From assembly GCF_029892445.1 (NCBI RefSeq), contig NZ_JARXVJ010000001.1, positions 4,492,318 to 4,556,317 of the forward strand: 64,000 nucleotides of DNA, given 5' to 3'. Position 1 is the first letter of the stretch; the number at the start of each line of letters is the position of its first letter. Origin of the DNA: Chryseobacterium sp. H1D6B (GTDB lineage: Bacteria; Bacteroidota; Bacteroidia; Flavobacteriales; Weeksellaceae). This document shows, piece after piece, positions 9,831-19,121 of the stretch. The notes under the pieces were generated by a model. It worked only from the letters and a program-made list of their open reading frames with translations. It was not told where the DNA came from and did not search any database. A program made the translations under genes and the position numbers.

Positions 9831-10913
9831 ATGTCAATTTTAAAAAATACACTCACCGGCCTGTTGCTTTTAATGATACAAACTATTTATTCACAAACTG
9901 AAAAGGTAGAAAAAGTGATCGACTCTTGTGTGAAAAAAGACAATTTCAACGGATCTGTACTGATTGCAAAAAACGGCAAGATTGAACTTCTTAATTACTC
10001 AGGTTTAGCCAACAGACATTATGATATTCATTTTTCCGATGAGACCAGATTTCATATTTTTTCTCTTACAAAAACCTTCACTGCTGTACTGATCATGCAG
10101 CTGTATGAAAAAGGAAAAATAGATCTGGATGCTGTAATTTCCACTTATTATCCGGAATATAAAGGAGAAGCGGCAAAGAAAGCAACAATACAAAATCTAT
10201 TAACGTACAGCAGCGGGAGAGCTAACAAAGACATCAGTTCTCCAGAACTGATTCATCAGGCCTATGACAATACGATATGGGATCTGGATACTTTTATCAA
10301 AACATTTTTATCCGAAAAACTGGTCAATAAACCGGGAACAAAATTCGATTACAATAACGGTGATTATATCCTGCTGGGGAAAATTATTGAAAAGATCTAT
10401 GGAAAATCTTTTGAACAGGTGCTGCATGAGCAGATATTAGATCCTTTACAAATGCGCAACTCAGGATTTCTTCATCACAATGATATTATCAAAAATATTG
10501 ATGAAGGGTATACAGAAGATGAATCTAATGCTTTTGCTCTTCATATGCCGACTAATAATTACATTGATAATCTGTATTCAGCCGGAGCGATGTACTCCAC
10601 TCCTAAAGACCTGCTGATTTTTGACCAGGCTGTATTTAATCATACACTATTCAAAAAATCTACTTTAGACACGATGCTGACTTCTTATAAAGATTTAGGA
10701 GATGTTGCGTTTGGTTTTTGGGTATATCCTAAAAAATTCGGTTCTGTAGATACCTTATTTGCGGAACGTCAGGGTGATGGATATGGTCACAGTGCTAACT
10801 GGGTGCATTTAGTCGATAAAGATTTGACCCTCATCATTCTATCAAACACCAAGGATATCAAATATTTAAATAAAATGAGAGAAAGACTCATAAAAGCATA
10901 CTACGGACAATAA
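9831..10913 (+). CDS. serine hydrolase of the beta-lactamase / class C PBP family
   Basis: 360 residues with signal peptide (MSILKNTLTGLLLLMIQTIYSQ). Active-site motifs are S78-L-T-K81 and Y174-N-N176. The usual KTG-like third motif is replaced by H320-S-A-N in GYGHSANW, the pattern seen in esterase or peptidase members rather than true beta-lactamases. Predicted periplasmic. Substrate is unknown (peptide, ester or cell-wall fragment). It is followed 8 bp later by a convergent gene. Confidence 0.85.
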   Translation: MSILKNTLTGLLLLMIQTIYSQTEKVEKVIDSCVKKDNFNGSVLIAKNGKIELLNYSGLANRHYDIHFSDETRFHIFSLTKTFTAVLIMQLYEKGKIDLDAVISTYYPEYKGEAAKKATIQNLLTYSSGRANKDISSPELIHQAYDNTIWDLDTFIKTFLSEKLVNKPGTKFDYNNGDYILLGKIIEKIYGKSFEQVLHEQILDPLQMRNSGFLHHNDIIKNIDEGYTEDESNAFALHMPTNNYIDNLYSAGAMYSTPKDLLIFDQAVFNHTLFKKSTLDTMLTSYKDLGDVAFGFWVYPKKFGSVDTLFAERQGDGYGHSANWVHLVDKDLTLIILSNTKDIKYLNKMRERLIKAYYGQ

Positions 10914-10921
10914 TTTATTTA

Positions 10922-11413
10922 CTATCGGGTATATTCTAAAATCTTCTGCCAATCTTCAAGTTTCCTTTCATAAGAAATTGTGTGGAGCGGACTTGTAGAC
11001 GGCATTAAAAATACCGGGATTTTAAAATCTTTCCCTAAAATCTTCTGTACGTTTTTATAAGATTTTCCACCGTTGCAGAAAACAGCTTGAATATTGGGAT
11101 GTTTTTCTAAAAGCTCCGAAATCTGATTAGCCTCTTCATTTCGGATTTCAGAATCAAGACTTCCTTTCCTTTCACAGGAATCTATGACATCCCAAACCGC
11201 AACATGATGTTTCATTAAAACACTGATTCTTTCGGGATAATCTTCTGTAAACTCTTCTTTAAACAATTCAAAAATAATTCTCCAGAATTTATTCTGCGGA
11301 TGCGCATAATACTGCTGTTTTTCTAAAGATTTTACTCCTGGAATTGAACCTAAAATTAAAATTTTAGAGGCATCATCAATAAAGGGCGGAAAAGAGGAAA
11401 TCCTGTTCTGCAT
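10922..11413 (-). CDS. DNA-deoxyinosine glycosylase (uracil-DNA glycosylase superfamily)
   Basis: 163 residues. Shows ILGSIPGVKSLEKQQYYAHPQNKFWRII at the N-terminus and MPSTSPLHT near the C-terminus, the pattern of the hypoxanthine/deoxyinosine glycosylase branch of the UDG fold. The related Mug family is the alternative. The role is base-excision repair of deaminated adenine. Single gene; it ends 8 bp from the opposite-strand hydrolase. Confidence 0.85.
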   Translation of the reverse strand: MQNRISSFPPFIDDASKILILGSIPGVKSLEKQQYYAHPQNKFWRIIFELFKEEFTEDYPERISVLMKHHVAVWDVIDSCERKGSLDSEIRNEEANQISELLEKHPNIQAVFCNGGKSYKNVQKILGKDFKIPVFLMPSTSPLHTISYERKLEDWQKILEYTR

Positions 11414-11450
11414 AATTCAAATATATGGTTTTTCGGATTTAAATTCAAAA

Positions 11451-11480
11451 AACGGGCTAAAACCCGTTCTTATTGATCAA
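11451..11480. repeat. REP-like interspersed element, copy B
   Basis: Contains ACGGGCTAAAACCCGT followed by TCTTATTGATC. The same core (GGGCTAAAGCCC plus GTTCCTATTGAT) is found near 20.5 kb, and its right half in each unit of the 5.5-6.3 kb tandem repeat. The GGGCTAAA(A)CCC part can form a short hairpin. Confidence 0.7.
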
Positions 11481-11507
11481 ATTATTCATTTTTAATTTAT
11501 CCACAAA

Positions 11508-11531
11508 AAAAGCGGACTCACGTCCGCTTTT
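11508..11531. terminator. terminator hairpin for the S9 peptidase gene
   Basis: Inverted repeat AAAAGCGGAC / GTCCGCTTTT with loop TCAC, ten bases beyond the stop of the minus-strand S9 peptidase, with an A-run (T-run in the transcript) on its far side. Confidence 0.8.
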
Positions 11532-11540
11532 AAATATATT

Positions 11541-13535
11541 TTAAAGAGTTTCTTTTAACCAGTCAAAAAATTCTCTCTGCCATACTAAACCGTTCTGCGG
11601 GTGAAGTACCCAGTGGTTTTCGTTAGGGAAATATAAGAATTTTGTTTTTAGTCCTCTTAATTTTGCTGCTTGGAAAGCTTCCTGCCCCTGCTCGTAAGGT
11701 ACACGGAAATCTATTCCTCCCTGAACGACCATGATCGGTTTATTCCATTTCTCAACAAAATTGCTTGGATTAAAGTCTGTATAGGCTTTCGGCTGCGGTT
11801 TTTCCCATGGTGACCCTAAGTCCCAGTTTGCAAACCAAAGCTCTTCTGTTGTCAGATACCAGGATTTCATATCAAATAATCCGTCGTGAGCGATGAAAGT
11901 TTTGAATCTGTTATTGTGAATTCCTGCTAACATATATACACTGTATCCGCCATAACTCGCTCCTACAGCTCCCATTCTGTCTCCGTCTACATAAGGCAGT
12001 GTTTTTGCAAAATCTGCTGCCGCAAGATAGTCCTGCATAGGCTGTCCGCCCCAGTCTTTAGAAATTTCTTCATTCCATTTTGTTCCCCAGCCCGGCATTC
12101 CTCTACGGTTTGGTGCCACAACGATATATCCGTTTGCTGCCATTAATGCAAAGTTCCATCTGACGCTGAAAAACTGTGTCAATGCAGACTGCGGGCCTCC
12201 CTGACAGTATAATAAAGTAGGATATTTTTTGTTCGGGTCAAAGTTTGGAGGATAGTGGAACCACACTCCCATTTCTTTTCCGTCTGTAGTTTTTACCATT
12301 TTAAGCTCAGATTTTCCTTGAGCCAGCTTTGCATAAGAATCCTTATTGGCTTCTGTTACCTGCTGCATTTCTCCGTTCTTTAGGTTTACAGAGAATATAT
12401 CTGTGCTGTGGTTGATGTCTGTTCTTCCTACTAAAAGTGAGTTTTTGCTGTCTGCGAAAATTTCATTGACATCAAAATCACCTTTTGTGATCTGCTGTAC
12501 TTTTGACGATTTTGAATCTAAAGAAAACAACTGTTTTGTTCCTCTAAATGCTGCCGTAAAATAAATCGTTTTTGAATCACCGCTCCAGAAAACATCTCCG
12601 GAAACACTTTCGTCCCAGCCTTTGGTAAGGTTTGAAGTCTTTCCGGACTTCCAGTCCATTATTTTTATATCATTTTTATCTGCTTCATAACCGTCTCTCT
12701 CCATACTCTGCCACACTAAAGATTTTCCGTCCGGACTGAATTTTGGATTGACGTCGTATCCTTTATTCGTTTCAGTTATATTTTTTGTTGAACCTGAAGC
12801 CAGGTCATATGCAAAAATATCCGTGTTGGTACTAGTAGAATATTCTTTTCCGCTTTTAGGTTTTGTAACGTATAAAAGCTGTGAAGAATCAGGACTCCAG
12901 ATAAAATCTTCGCTTCCTCCGAAAGGTCTCTGCGGTGAATCCCAGGTTTTCCCGTCTAATAAGTCTTTTGCCCCTTCTACTTTTTCAGAAGTGTTCACCA
13001 CAAAAACATGGTTGTATTTTCCTTCATTATAGTAGTCCCAGTGTCTGTGGTTCAAATCTGTATATACCTGAGCCGTAGTTTTCGGGGTGTCGCTGTATTT
13101 GTCTTTCCCCATTAATTTTTCAACCAGAACCTGTCTGCTGAAAGCAATTTTCTTCCCATCGGGCGAGATTACGATATTGTCTGCTTCTCCTATGGTATAA
13201 AACTCAGTCCAGGTTTTCCCATTGTCTTTTGAAAGATATATTTTATCTCCCTCCTGAGCATAAATACCATTCTTATCCCACTGAATAAGGCCCTTCTTGC
13301 CTAAATCTATTTTAGAAGACTGATTATTAAGAACATTTAGAAAATAGTTCTCATTTTTAGTTTTTTCTGTTTTTAAATCTACCTGTCCCACTTTATAGAT
13401 AAGTGAAGACTGATCTGGTGAAACTGCCTGAACCCCTACTTTTTTCAGAGTCCAAAGAATTTCCGGCGTCATTAGTTGTTGTGCATTCATTAAAAGCGGA
13501 GCTGCTAAAGCCAGCAGGCTGTACTTAAGTTTCAT
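11541..13535 (-). CDS. prolyl oligopeptidase family (S9) serine peptidase
   Basis: 664 residues. Signal peptide MKLKYSLLALAAPLLMNAQ. The N-terminal two thirds form WD40/TolB-like propeller repeats (SPDGKKIAFSRQ, WSPDSSQLLYV, FSPDGKSLVWQS). The alpha/beta hydrolase domain has catalytic S527 (GASYGGY), D609 (GGIDFRVP) and H641 (NENHW). Resembles dipeptidyl/acylaminoacyl peptidases (DPP4/DPP5-like) that degrade peptides in the periplasm. Exact exopeptidase specificity is not assignable. Start ATG at 13535; upstream intergenic stretch is 118 bp. Confidence 0.92.
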   Translation of the reverse strand: MKLKYSLLALAAPLLMNAQQLMTPEILWTLKKVGVQAVSPDQSSLIYKVGQVDLKTEKTKNENYFLNVLNNQSSKIDLGKKGLIQWDKNGIYAQEGDKIYLSKDNGKTWTEFYTIGEADNIVISPDGKKIAFSRQVLVEKLMGKDKYSDTPKTTAQVYTDLNHRHWDYYNEGKYNHVFVVNTSEKVEGAKDLLDGKTWDSPQRPFGGSEDFIWSPDSSQLLYVTKPKSGKEYSTSTNTDIFAYDLASGSTKNITETNKGYDVNPKFSPDGKSLVWQSMERDGYEADKNDIKIMDWKSGKTSNLTKGWDESVSGDVFWSGDSKTIYFTAAFRGTKQLFSLDSKSSKVQQITKGDFDVNEIFADSKNSLLVGRTDINHSTDIFSVNLKNGEMQQVTEANKDSYAKLAQGKSELKMVKTTDGKEMGVWFHYPPNFDPNKKYPTLLYCQGGPQSALTQFFSVRWNFALMAANGYIVVAPNRRGMPGWGTKWNEEISKDWGGQPMQDYLAAADFAKTLPYVDGDRMGAVGASYGGYSVYMLAGIHNNRFKTFIAHDGLFDMKSWYLTTEELWFANWDLGSPWEKPQPKAYTDFNPSNFVEKWNKPIMVVQGGIDFRVPYEQGQEAFQAAKLRGLKTKFLYFPNENHWVLHPQNGLVWQREFFDWLKETL

Positions 13536-13653
13536 AAATTCTTATTTAATTCAAAGATTGTCAAAGGTATGTAAATGTGTTTAAAATGCAAATTAATGAC
13601 CCGCTTATAATTATATTTTACTAACTTTATTTCAACCATTTAAACTTAATCTC

Positions 13654-14511
13654 ATGAAAAAAAAATTATTTTTTGTTTTCAGCTTCTCATTTTTATTATT
13701 TTCTTCTCAAATCACGATATCTCCTGCTGCCACCCACTATAATGCTCCTTATCAGGTTACACTTTCTGGAAACGGCACGATCTATTATACCACGGATGGA
13801 AGCATGCCTACACTAAATTCCAGCTCGGGAGTGAATACCCTGCAGATCCCAATTGATCAAAACAAGGAAATTAAATCATTTCTTGTGGACGGACAAGGGA
13901 ATACGTCTTCGGTAATCAGTAAAAAATATTATTTAGGAGCTCTTGCTGATGCCGCCGTATACTTTAAACCACCTGCGGGCTGGGCTGGGAGCTGCGCAAT
14001 GATCGATATGGTGAATCCTAATTCTATTAACGGCGGTATAGTAGATACTTTCTGGCCTGGACTAGCCATGACCAATACAGGATGCAGCGGATGGTACAAG
14101 ATTACAGCAAAATTTGAAAATGCTAATTTAAGATTTACAAACTGTTCTCCTTTTGAAAACTTTGGAGGTATCAGTACGGGTATAATTCCTGTAGGAAGTA
14201 CAGTTTACTATGATTTTACAGCTGGAGAAATCAGCAATCCTCCTTCCTGTCTGTTTTTAAATACCACCGAGTCCTCTAAAAATAATATTTTAGTTAAAAT
14301 ATATCCAAATCCGGTTTCAGACTTTTTAACGATCAGCACTGATAAAAATTTTCTATCCTATGAAATCATTGATATTACTGGAAAGATCCTTTCTAAACAT
14401 CAATTTTCATCAAAAGAAATTCCTATTAATAAGCTTGCTGCTGGAAATTATTTTATAAAATTAGAAGACAAAAGTGGAGATGCTGTTATTTTAAAATTCA
14501 TAAAAAAATAA
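13654..14511 (+). CDS. T9SS-exported protein with chitobiase-type domain and type A sorting tail
   Basis: 285 residues: signal peptide (to about residue 18, ...FSSQ), then a chitobiase/beta-hexosaminidase C-terminal-like domain (TISPAATHYNAPYQVTLSGNGT, IYYTTDGSMPT) at ~21-95. A ~100-residue middle domain with four Cys follows (AAVYFKPPAGWAGSC...FTNCSPFENFGG), possibly carbohydrate binding. The C-terminal Por-type sorting domain starts at KIYPNPVSDFLTIS and ends AAGNYFIKLEDKSG...LKFIKK. So it is likely exported by the type IX system and surface-attached or released. No catalytic domain is visible. Confidence 0.8.
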   Translation: MKKKLFFVFSFSFLLFSSQITISPAATHYNAPYQVTLSGNGTIYYTTDGSMPTLNSSSGVNTLQIPIDQNKEIKSFLVDGQGNTSSVISKKYYLGALADAAVYFKPPAGWAGSCAMIDMVNPNSINGGIVDTFWPGLAMTNTGCSGWYKITAKFENANLRFTNCSPFENFGGISTGIIPVGSTVYYDFTAGEISNPPSCLFLNTTESSKNNILVKIYPNPVSDFLTISTDKNFLSYEIIDITGKILSKHQFSSKEIPINKLAAGNYFIKLEDKSGDAVILKFIKK

Positions 14512-14541
14512 AATATCCGCTGGTAAAACCGGCGGATATTT
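14511..14541. terminator. bidirectional terminator hairpin
   Basis: AAATATCCGCTGG / CCGGCGGATATTT with loop TAAAA and one G-T pair, directly after the stop of the T9SS protein gene and 25 bp before the end of the convergent membrane protein gene. Confidence 0.8.
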
Positions 14542-14566
14542 TGAAATCATTATTTTAAATTCTCTT

Positions 14567-14911
14567 TTATTCTCCATCTGAGAAGAAGGAATTGGCCAGA
14601 GAAGTAATAATAGAAAGTGCAATACTGAAAATAAATGCCCACCAGAAGCCGTCTACTACCATTCCATCGATAAAATAATCTGCAATCAGAATAATCGCAG
14701 CATTAATTACCAATGCAAACAATCCTAACGTAATAATCGTAAGCGGCAGTCCTAAAATACTTAGAATCGGTTTAACAATTAAATTCAAGACTCCTAAAAC
14801 TATTGCGAAAATAATAGCTGTTGAAAATGCTTCAAAATGTACTCCCGGCAAAATTTTGGTTAATAAAAAAGCCACAATGGCTGTTACCAATAATCTAATA
14901 ATTAAGTTCAT
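14567..14911 (-). CDS. phage-holin-family (PF04020-like) membrane protein
   Basis: 114 residues with four membrane segments: IIRLLVTAIVAFLLTKILP, FSTAIIFAIVLGVLNLIVKPI, LTIITLGLFALVINAAIILIADYF, GFWWAFIFSIALSIITSLANSF. The pattern LNLIVKPILSILGLPLTIITLGLF is typical of this YvlD-like family, common as single chromosomal genes and not evidence for a prophage. Function unknown. Confidence 0.85.
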   Translation of the reverse strand: MNLIIRLLVTAIVAFLLTKILPGVHFEAFSTAIIFAIVLGVLNLIVKPILSILGLPLTIITLGLFALVINAAIILIADYFIDGMVVDGFWWAFIFSIALSIITSLANSFFSDGE

Positions 14912-15058
14912 AATGTTTAATTTTTTATAGTTTGTAATTATTTATCAAAACTCATTCCATAGAAGTCAAAATATCCTTTAACAATAGACTTTTTGTGAAA
15001 AAAAATCTTTGATTATTTAAATTCTATTTCGCATTGTATGTTTAACATAGAAAGTAAT

Positions 15059-16066
15059 TTATTGAGTAGATGCTCTATAAGTCAATGCGGCATCCATGAC
15101 CACTGTTTTATTGACGAAATCAGGATTTTTAATTTTTTCAAGCATTAATTCGGCTGCAGTTTCTCCCATCTTTACTAAAGGCTGCTGGACACTGGTTAAT
15201 TGAGGGTATACAATGGTAGATAATTCTGTTCCCGAAAAACTGGCTACCGAAACATCACCGGGTATTTTTATATTTTGTTCCAGAAGAAAATTCATAGCTC
15301 CTATGGCAAGGGTATCACTGAATGCAAAAATACTGTCAAACTCCACTTTTCTATTCAACAACTGCATTACTGCATTTTTTCCATGTTCAAAGGACATTCC
15401 TTCGGTCTGTACAATCAGATTTTCATCAAAAATATTGTGTTTGGTCAAAATGCGTTTATATCCGTTTAGTCTTTCTGTAACATTCCGAATCGTTGAAGGC
15501 CCCATAATATGAACAATCCTTTTCCTTCCGGTATTGATCAGATATTCTACCATTAATGATGCTTTGATATAATCATCCACCACCACTTTGGAAACGTCTA
15601 AAGATTTACTGGGAATCCTGTCAAAAAAAACAAGAGGGATCCCCCTATCCATGATCTGCTTGTATGCATCATCATTATACGTTTCATGACATACATTAAT
15701 AATGATCCCGTCTACATTAAATTCTTCTAAAAGCTGCAGGTTCTTTCTTTCGATAATAGGATTTTCATCGGACTGGGTGATAATCACTCTGTAACCAAGC
15801 GGATATAAAATATTTTGAATGCCCTGAAGAACTTTTGCTGAAAAGGGTGTAATCATCTCAGGTACTATAAGTCCTATATTTCTTGACTGGCCGTATTTTA
15901 AATTCAAAGCAGCCGGATTGGGTTTGTATCCCAATTTCTCCGCAGCATCCAGTACACGGTTTTTAGTTTCAATGTTTATATTTTTATCATTAAGCAGCGC
16001 TCTGGAGATGGTAGAGGTAGATAATGACAAAAATTTTGACAGATCTTTAATCGTAATGCGCTTCAT
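15059..16066 (-). CDS. LacI family transcriptional regulator of the adjacent polyol operon
   Basis: 335 residues from ATG at 16066. An in-frame start at 16123 would lie inside the operators and add residues unlike the family. N-terminal LacI HTH MKRITIKDLSKFLSLSTSTISRALLNDKNI; hinge GYKPNPAA; periplasmic-binding-protein-like effector domain (NIGLIVPEMITPFSAKVLQGI, DGIIINVC, VVVDDYIKASLMVEYLI, DVSVASFSGTELST). Divergent from the mannitol dehydrogenase-like gene. The two palindromes between the genes are its likely operators, implying repression of the operon and probably of itself. Confidence 0.92.
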   Translation of the reverse strand: MKRITIKDLSKFLSLSTSTISRALLNDKNINIETKNRVLDAAEKLGYKPNPAALNLKYGQSRNIGLIVPEMITPFSAKVLQGIQNILYPLGYRVIITQSDENPIIERKNLQLLEEFNVDGIIINVCHETYNDDAYKQIMDRGIPLVFFDRIPSKSLDVSKVVVDDYIKASLMVEYLINTGRKRIVHIMGPSTIRNVTERLNGYKRILTKHNIFDENLIVQTEGMSFEHGKNAVMQLLNRKVEFDSIFAFSDTLAIGAMNFLLEQNIKIPGDVSVASFSGTELSTIVYPQLTSVQQPLVKMGETAAELMLEKIKNPDFVNKTVVMDAALTYRASTQ

Positions 16067-16107
16067 CAAGTGTCTTTTTTTGTCAAAAATAATAAAAATA
16101 TAGGCAA

Positions 16108-16142
16108 TTGGGAACGTTCCCAAAGTTCTGGGAACGTTCCCA
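16108..16142. promoter_or_regulatory. tandem LacI-type operators
   Basis: Two copies of the perfect palindrome TGGGAACGTTCCCA, at 16109-16122 (extendable to 16 bp) and 16129-16142, centres exactly 20 bp apart. The central CG and dyad symmetry fit LacI/GalR-family sites. They lie 43 bp upstream of the regulator start and ~50 bp upstream of the operon promoter. Confidence 0.9.
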
Positions 16143-16188
16143 GTGATAATTTTACAACAAAATTAACTATTCAATACATTTATTATAA

Positions 16189-16196
16189 TAAGTTTG
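16189..16196 (+). promoter_or_regulatory. candidate -7 box of the polyol operon
   Basis: TAAGTTTG matches the Bacteroidota consensus TAnnTTTG, 37 bp before the ATG of the dehydrogenase gene. No clear -33 TTTG lies at the expected distance, so an activated or weak promoter is possible. Confidence 0.5.
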
Positions 16197-16232
16197 AGAA
16201 ATCGACTAACACATTAATAAAGACAGCACAAT

Positions 16233-17669
16233 ATGAATATAATTACCTACCACTATGACTCCAAAAATATCCAGACCGGAATCCTGCATATCGGAGTGGG
16301 TAACTTCCACAGAGCACACCAGCAGTTTTATACAAATGCATTATTAGAAGACAAAGACCAGCAGCAATGGGGAATCTGCGGTGTATGCCTGCTCCCTTCC
16401 GACGAGAAGATTGTCAAGAGTTTAAGATCCCAGGATCTTGATTACACTTTAACCATCTGCGGAAGAGACGGAAGCGATGAAGTTCATAGAATAGGTTCTC
16501 TTCAGGAACTTATCTGGGGAGTTGAAGACCCAAAAGCAGTAATCAATAAAATTGCTGACAGCTCTATAAAGATTATCACCCTGACCATCACTGAAGGCGG
16601 TTATAATTTAGATAAAGAAACCGGTGCATTTATTTTAGAAGATGAAAAAATACAGCATGATCTGAAAAACCCGAATACCCCGAAAACTGTTTTTGGATTT
16701 GCAGCAGAAGGACTCCGCCAGAGAAAGAAAAAAAATAACGGCAGCATTACTATTCTTTCCTGTGATAACCTGCAGCATAATGGAAACACAGCAAAAAGAG
16801 CATTTACAAGCTTTATAGAAGCTCAGGATAAAGACTTGGCGGAATGGGTAAAAACGAATGTAACTTTTCCGAACAGTATGGTAGACCGCATTACTCCTGC
16901 GACAGCATTGGAAGACATTCAGAGACTGAATAACAAAAGCGGCGTAGAAGATCATGCCCCCGTTTATTGTGAAGATTTTACACAGTGGGTGATCGAAGAT
17001 CATTTTATCGCTGGAAGACCCGCCTGGGAAAGAACTGGTGTAGAATTCACAGAGGATGTGACTGCATTTGAAAACATGAAATTAAGCTTATTGAATGCCT
17101 CTCATACGCTGCTCTCTTACCCTTCTTTTCTAAAAGGCTACCGCAAAGTAGACCAGGCGATGGAAGATAAAGACATTGTAAAATTGGTACGTGATTTTAT
17201 GGATATAGACATTACGCCTTATGTTCCCGCCCCTGAAAATACAGATCTTGAAAAATACAAACATACCCTTATTGAAAGATTTGCCAACCACAGCGTCAGC
17301 GACCAGGTAAGCCGATTATGTTTTGACGGGGTTTCAAAATTTCCGGTTTACATTATGCCGAATCTGGGTAAGATGATTAAAGACGGCAAAGATATTACCC
17401 GCGAGGCATTTCTCACTGCTTCCTACAGACATTATCTAAAATACAAAACGGATGAGAAAGGACATTCTTTTGAAACGGCAGAACCCTGGCTGACAGCTGA
17501 TGATGAAAAACTGATTGCAAGTGACAACGCTTTTGATTTTTTAAATTTATCCCCTTTTAAAAGTATTGATCTAAGAGATTCCAGCAAGTTCGCATCATCT
17601 TACATCCAGTTTGTGGATAAGATTAAAGATCAAGGAATCAGTCCGGTTTTAGAATCCATTGTAAAATAA
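16233..17669 (+). CDS. mannitol dehydrogenase family NAD-dependent polyol dehydrogenase
   Basis: 478 residues, usual for the long-chain mannitol 2-dehydrogenase/fructuronate reductase family. N-terminal nucleotide fold starts at ILHIGVGNFHRAHQ (~17-30); RITPATALED (~219-228) is the family hallmark; the catalytic signature is K283-x4-N288-x2-H291 (KLSLLNASH). Oxidises a polyol (mannitol, arabitol or similar) at C2 to the ketose. It starts 91 bp past the operators and is 8 bp from the transporter gene, forming an operon. Mannitol itself is an inference from family. Confidence 0.9.
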   Translation: MNIITYHYDSKNIQTGILHIGVGNFHRAHQQFYTNALLEDKDQQQWGICGVCLLPSDEKIVKSLRSQDLDYTLTICGRDGSDEVHRIGSLQELIWGVEDPKAVINKIADSSIKIITLTITEGGYNLDKETGAFILEDEKIQHDLKNPNTPKTVFGFAAEGLRQRKKKNNGSITILSCDNLQHNGNTAKRAFTSFIEAQDKDLAEWVKTNVTFPNSMVDRITPATALEDIQRLNNKSGVEDHAPVYCEDFTQWVIEDHFIAGRPAWERTGVEFTEDVTAFENMKLSLLNASHTLLSYPSFLKGYRKVDQAMEDKDIVKLVRDFMDIDITPYVPAPENTDLEKYKHTLIERFANHSVSDQVSRLCFDGVSKFPVYIMPNLGKMIKDGKDITREAFLTASYRHYLKYKTDEKGHSFETAEPWLTADDEKLIASDNAFDFLNLSPFKSIDLRDSSKFASSYIQFVDKIKDQGISPVLESIVK

Positions 17670-17677
17670 AACACATC

Positions 17678-19024
17678 ATGATAGTAAATTCAGAACTAAA
17701 ACCGCTTGAAACAAAGCCCGGCAGCAGCATACTGCCCTTTGCCATTATCACTTTCATTTATTTTATTGTAGGGTTCCTGACGACTGTGAATGAACAGCTG
17801 CAGGCACCTTTGAAATTCACTTTTCTCAGCCATGCGGGAAGTTTAAAAAATACATTTACCACTTTAATTTCTTTTTTCTTCTTTCTGGGTTACCTTTTAA
17901 ATGGAACTTTAGGAAGTAAATGGGTCAATGCTTTCGGGTATAAAAATACGATCCTGCGGGGACTTTTCTTTATGATCTCAGGACTTTTTATGTATCTCTG
18001 TTCATCTTGGTTTGGATATCAGTATCCGAAGTCAGAATTCAGTATCGGGGATGCAGTGATTCCTTTCGGATTTATTATTTTCGTTATCGGATCTTATTTA
18101 ATGGGAACTTCGGCGGCGATCATCCAGGTGGTTGTAAATCCTTACGCCGCATCGTATGAACTGAAAGGCACACAGCCTGTACAGCGTCTGAATATCTTAA
18201 CAGCTATTAATTCGATAGGAACCACTTCTGCTCCTTTTTTCGTTACAGTAATCATGTTCAGCGGTATTTCAATTGAAAATATTGAGATCAAACAACTGCT
18301 GCTGCCTCTTTCTGTACTGATAGCATGCATATTGATTGTTATCATCATCACGAAAAGACTTCATCTGCCGGACATTGCCCACACAAGAGCTGCTGCTGGA
18401 GAAAAGCTTGAAAGAAGTATCTGGTCTTTCAGACATTTTGCACTGGGAGTTCTTGCTATTTTCTTTTATGTAGGAACAGAAGTCGCCATCGGTGCTAATA
18501 TCAACCTGAATGCATTCGAATTGATGGAATCCGGCCACCCGATAACATTTTTCGGAAAAACAGATATTATCATAGGAGGAATGGATCTGGGAATTCATGC
18601 TCTACTATCTACATTATATTGGGGCGGATTTCTTGTAGGAAGGGCTGTATCAAGTTTTTTCAACAAAATATCAGCCAGAACCCAGCTTACAGTAACTACT
18701 ATTTTAGCAGCAATACTTGCCGTACTCTCTATGATTACACAAAATCTATGGTTTTTAGTAGCTATCGGTCTTTTACATTCTTCGATGTGGAGCTGTATCT
18801 ATACTCTTTCTATAAAAGGTTTAAATAAATACACTTCAAAAGCTTCAGGAGTTTTTATCTCTGCAGTATTTGGAGGTGCTGTATTTACGCTTGTACAAGG
18901 AGGTTTAGCCGATATTTTCGGAACTTGGAGATGGACATGGTCTCTTACGGTTATCTGTGAGTTATTGATGCTTTGCTATGCCTTATTCGGTTCCCGTATA
19001 AGAGAAAAAGATATCATTAACTAA
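17678..19024 (+). CDS. MFS sugar/polyol permease (FucP-like)
   Basis: 448 residues with about 12 membrane segments. Segments such as FIYFIVGFLTTVNEQLQAPLKFTF, VVVNPYAASYELKG and FYVGTEVAIGANIN resemble the FucP/GluP proton-sugar symporter group. Follows the dehydrogenase by 8 bp, so it most likely imports that enzyme's substrate. The long loop around residue 225-245 is the usual central cytoplasmic loop. Confidence 0.88.
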   Translation: MIVNSELKPLETKPGSSILPFAIITFIYFIVGFLTTVNEQLQAPLKFTFLSHAGSLKNTFTTLISFFFFLGYLLNGTLGSKWVNAFGYKNTILRGLFFMISGLFMYLCSSWFGYQYPKSEFSIGDAVIPFGFIIFVIGSYLMGTSAAIIQVVVNPYAASYELKGTQPVQRLNILTAINSIGTTSAPFFVTVIMFSGISIENIEIKQLLLPLSVLIACILIVIIITKRLHLPDIAHTRAAAGEKLERSIWSFRHFALGVLAIFFYVGTEVAIGANINLNAFELMESGHPITFFGKTDIIIGGMDLGIHALLSTLYWGGFLVGRAVSSFFNKISARTQLTVTTILAAILAVLSMITQNLWFLVAIGLLHSSMWSCIYTLSIKGLNKYTSKASGVFISAVFGGAVFTLVQGGLADIFGTWRWTWSLTVICELLMLCYALFGSRIREKDIIN

Positions 19025-19121
19025 TCACTCATTTTTTACGGTTTACATTATATGATCTGGTAAATAATTGCCAGATACAGGACCCCCCCCAATTTAATTT
19101 TACAAGAAAAAAACACAAATA

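Noticed and set aside
14567..14911. Phage holin as evidence of a prophage
   Set aside because: This YvlD-like family occurs as lone chromosomal genes and no phage genes are nearby.
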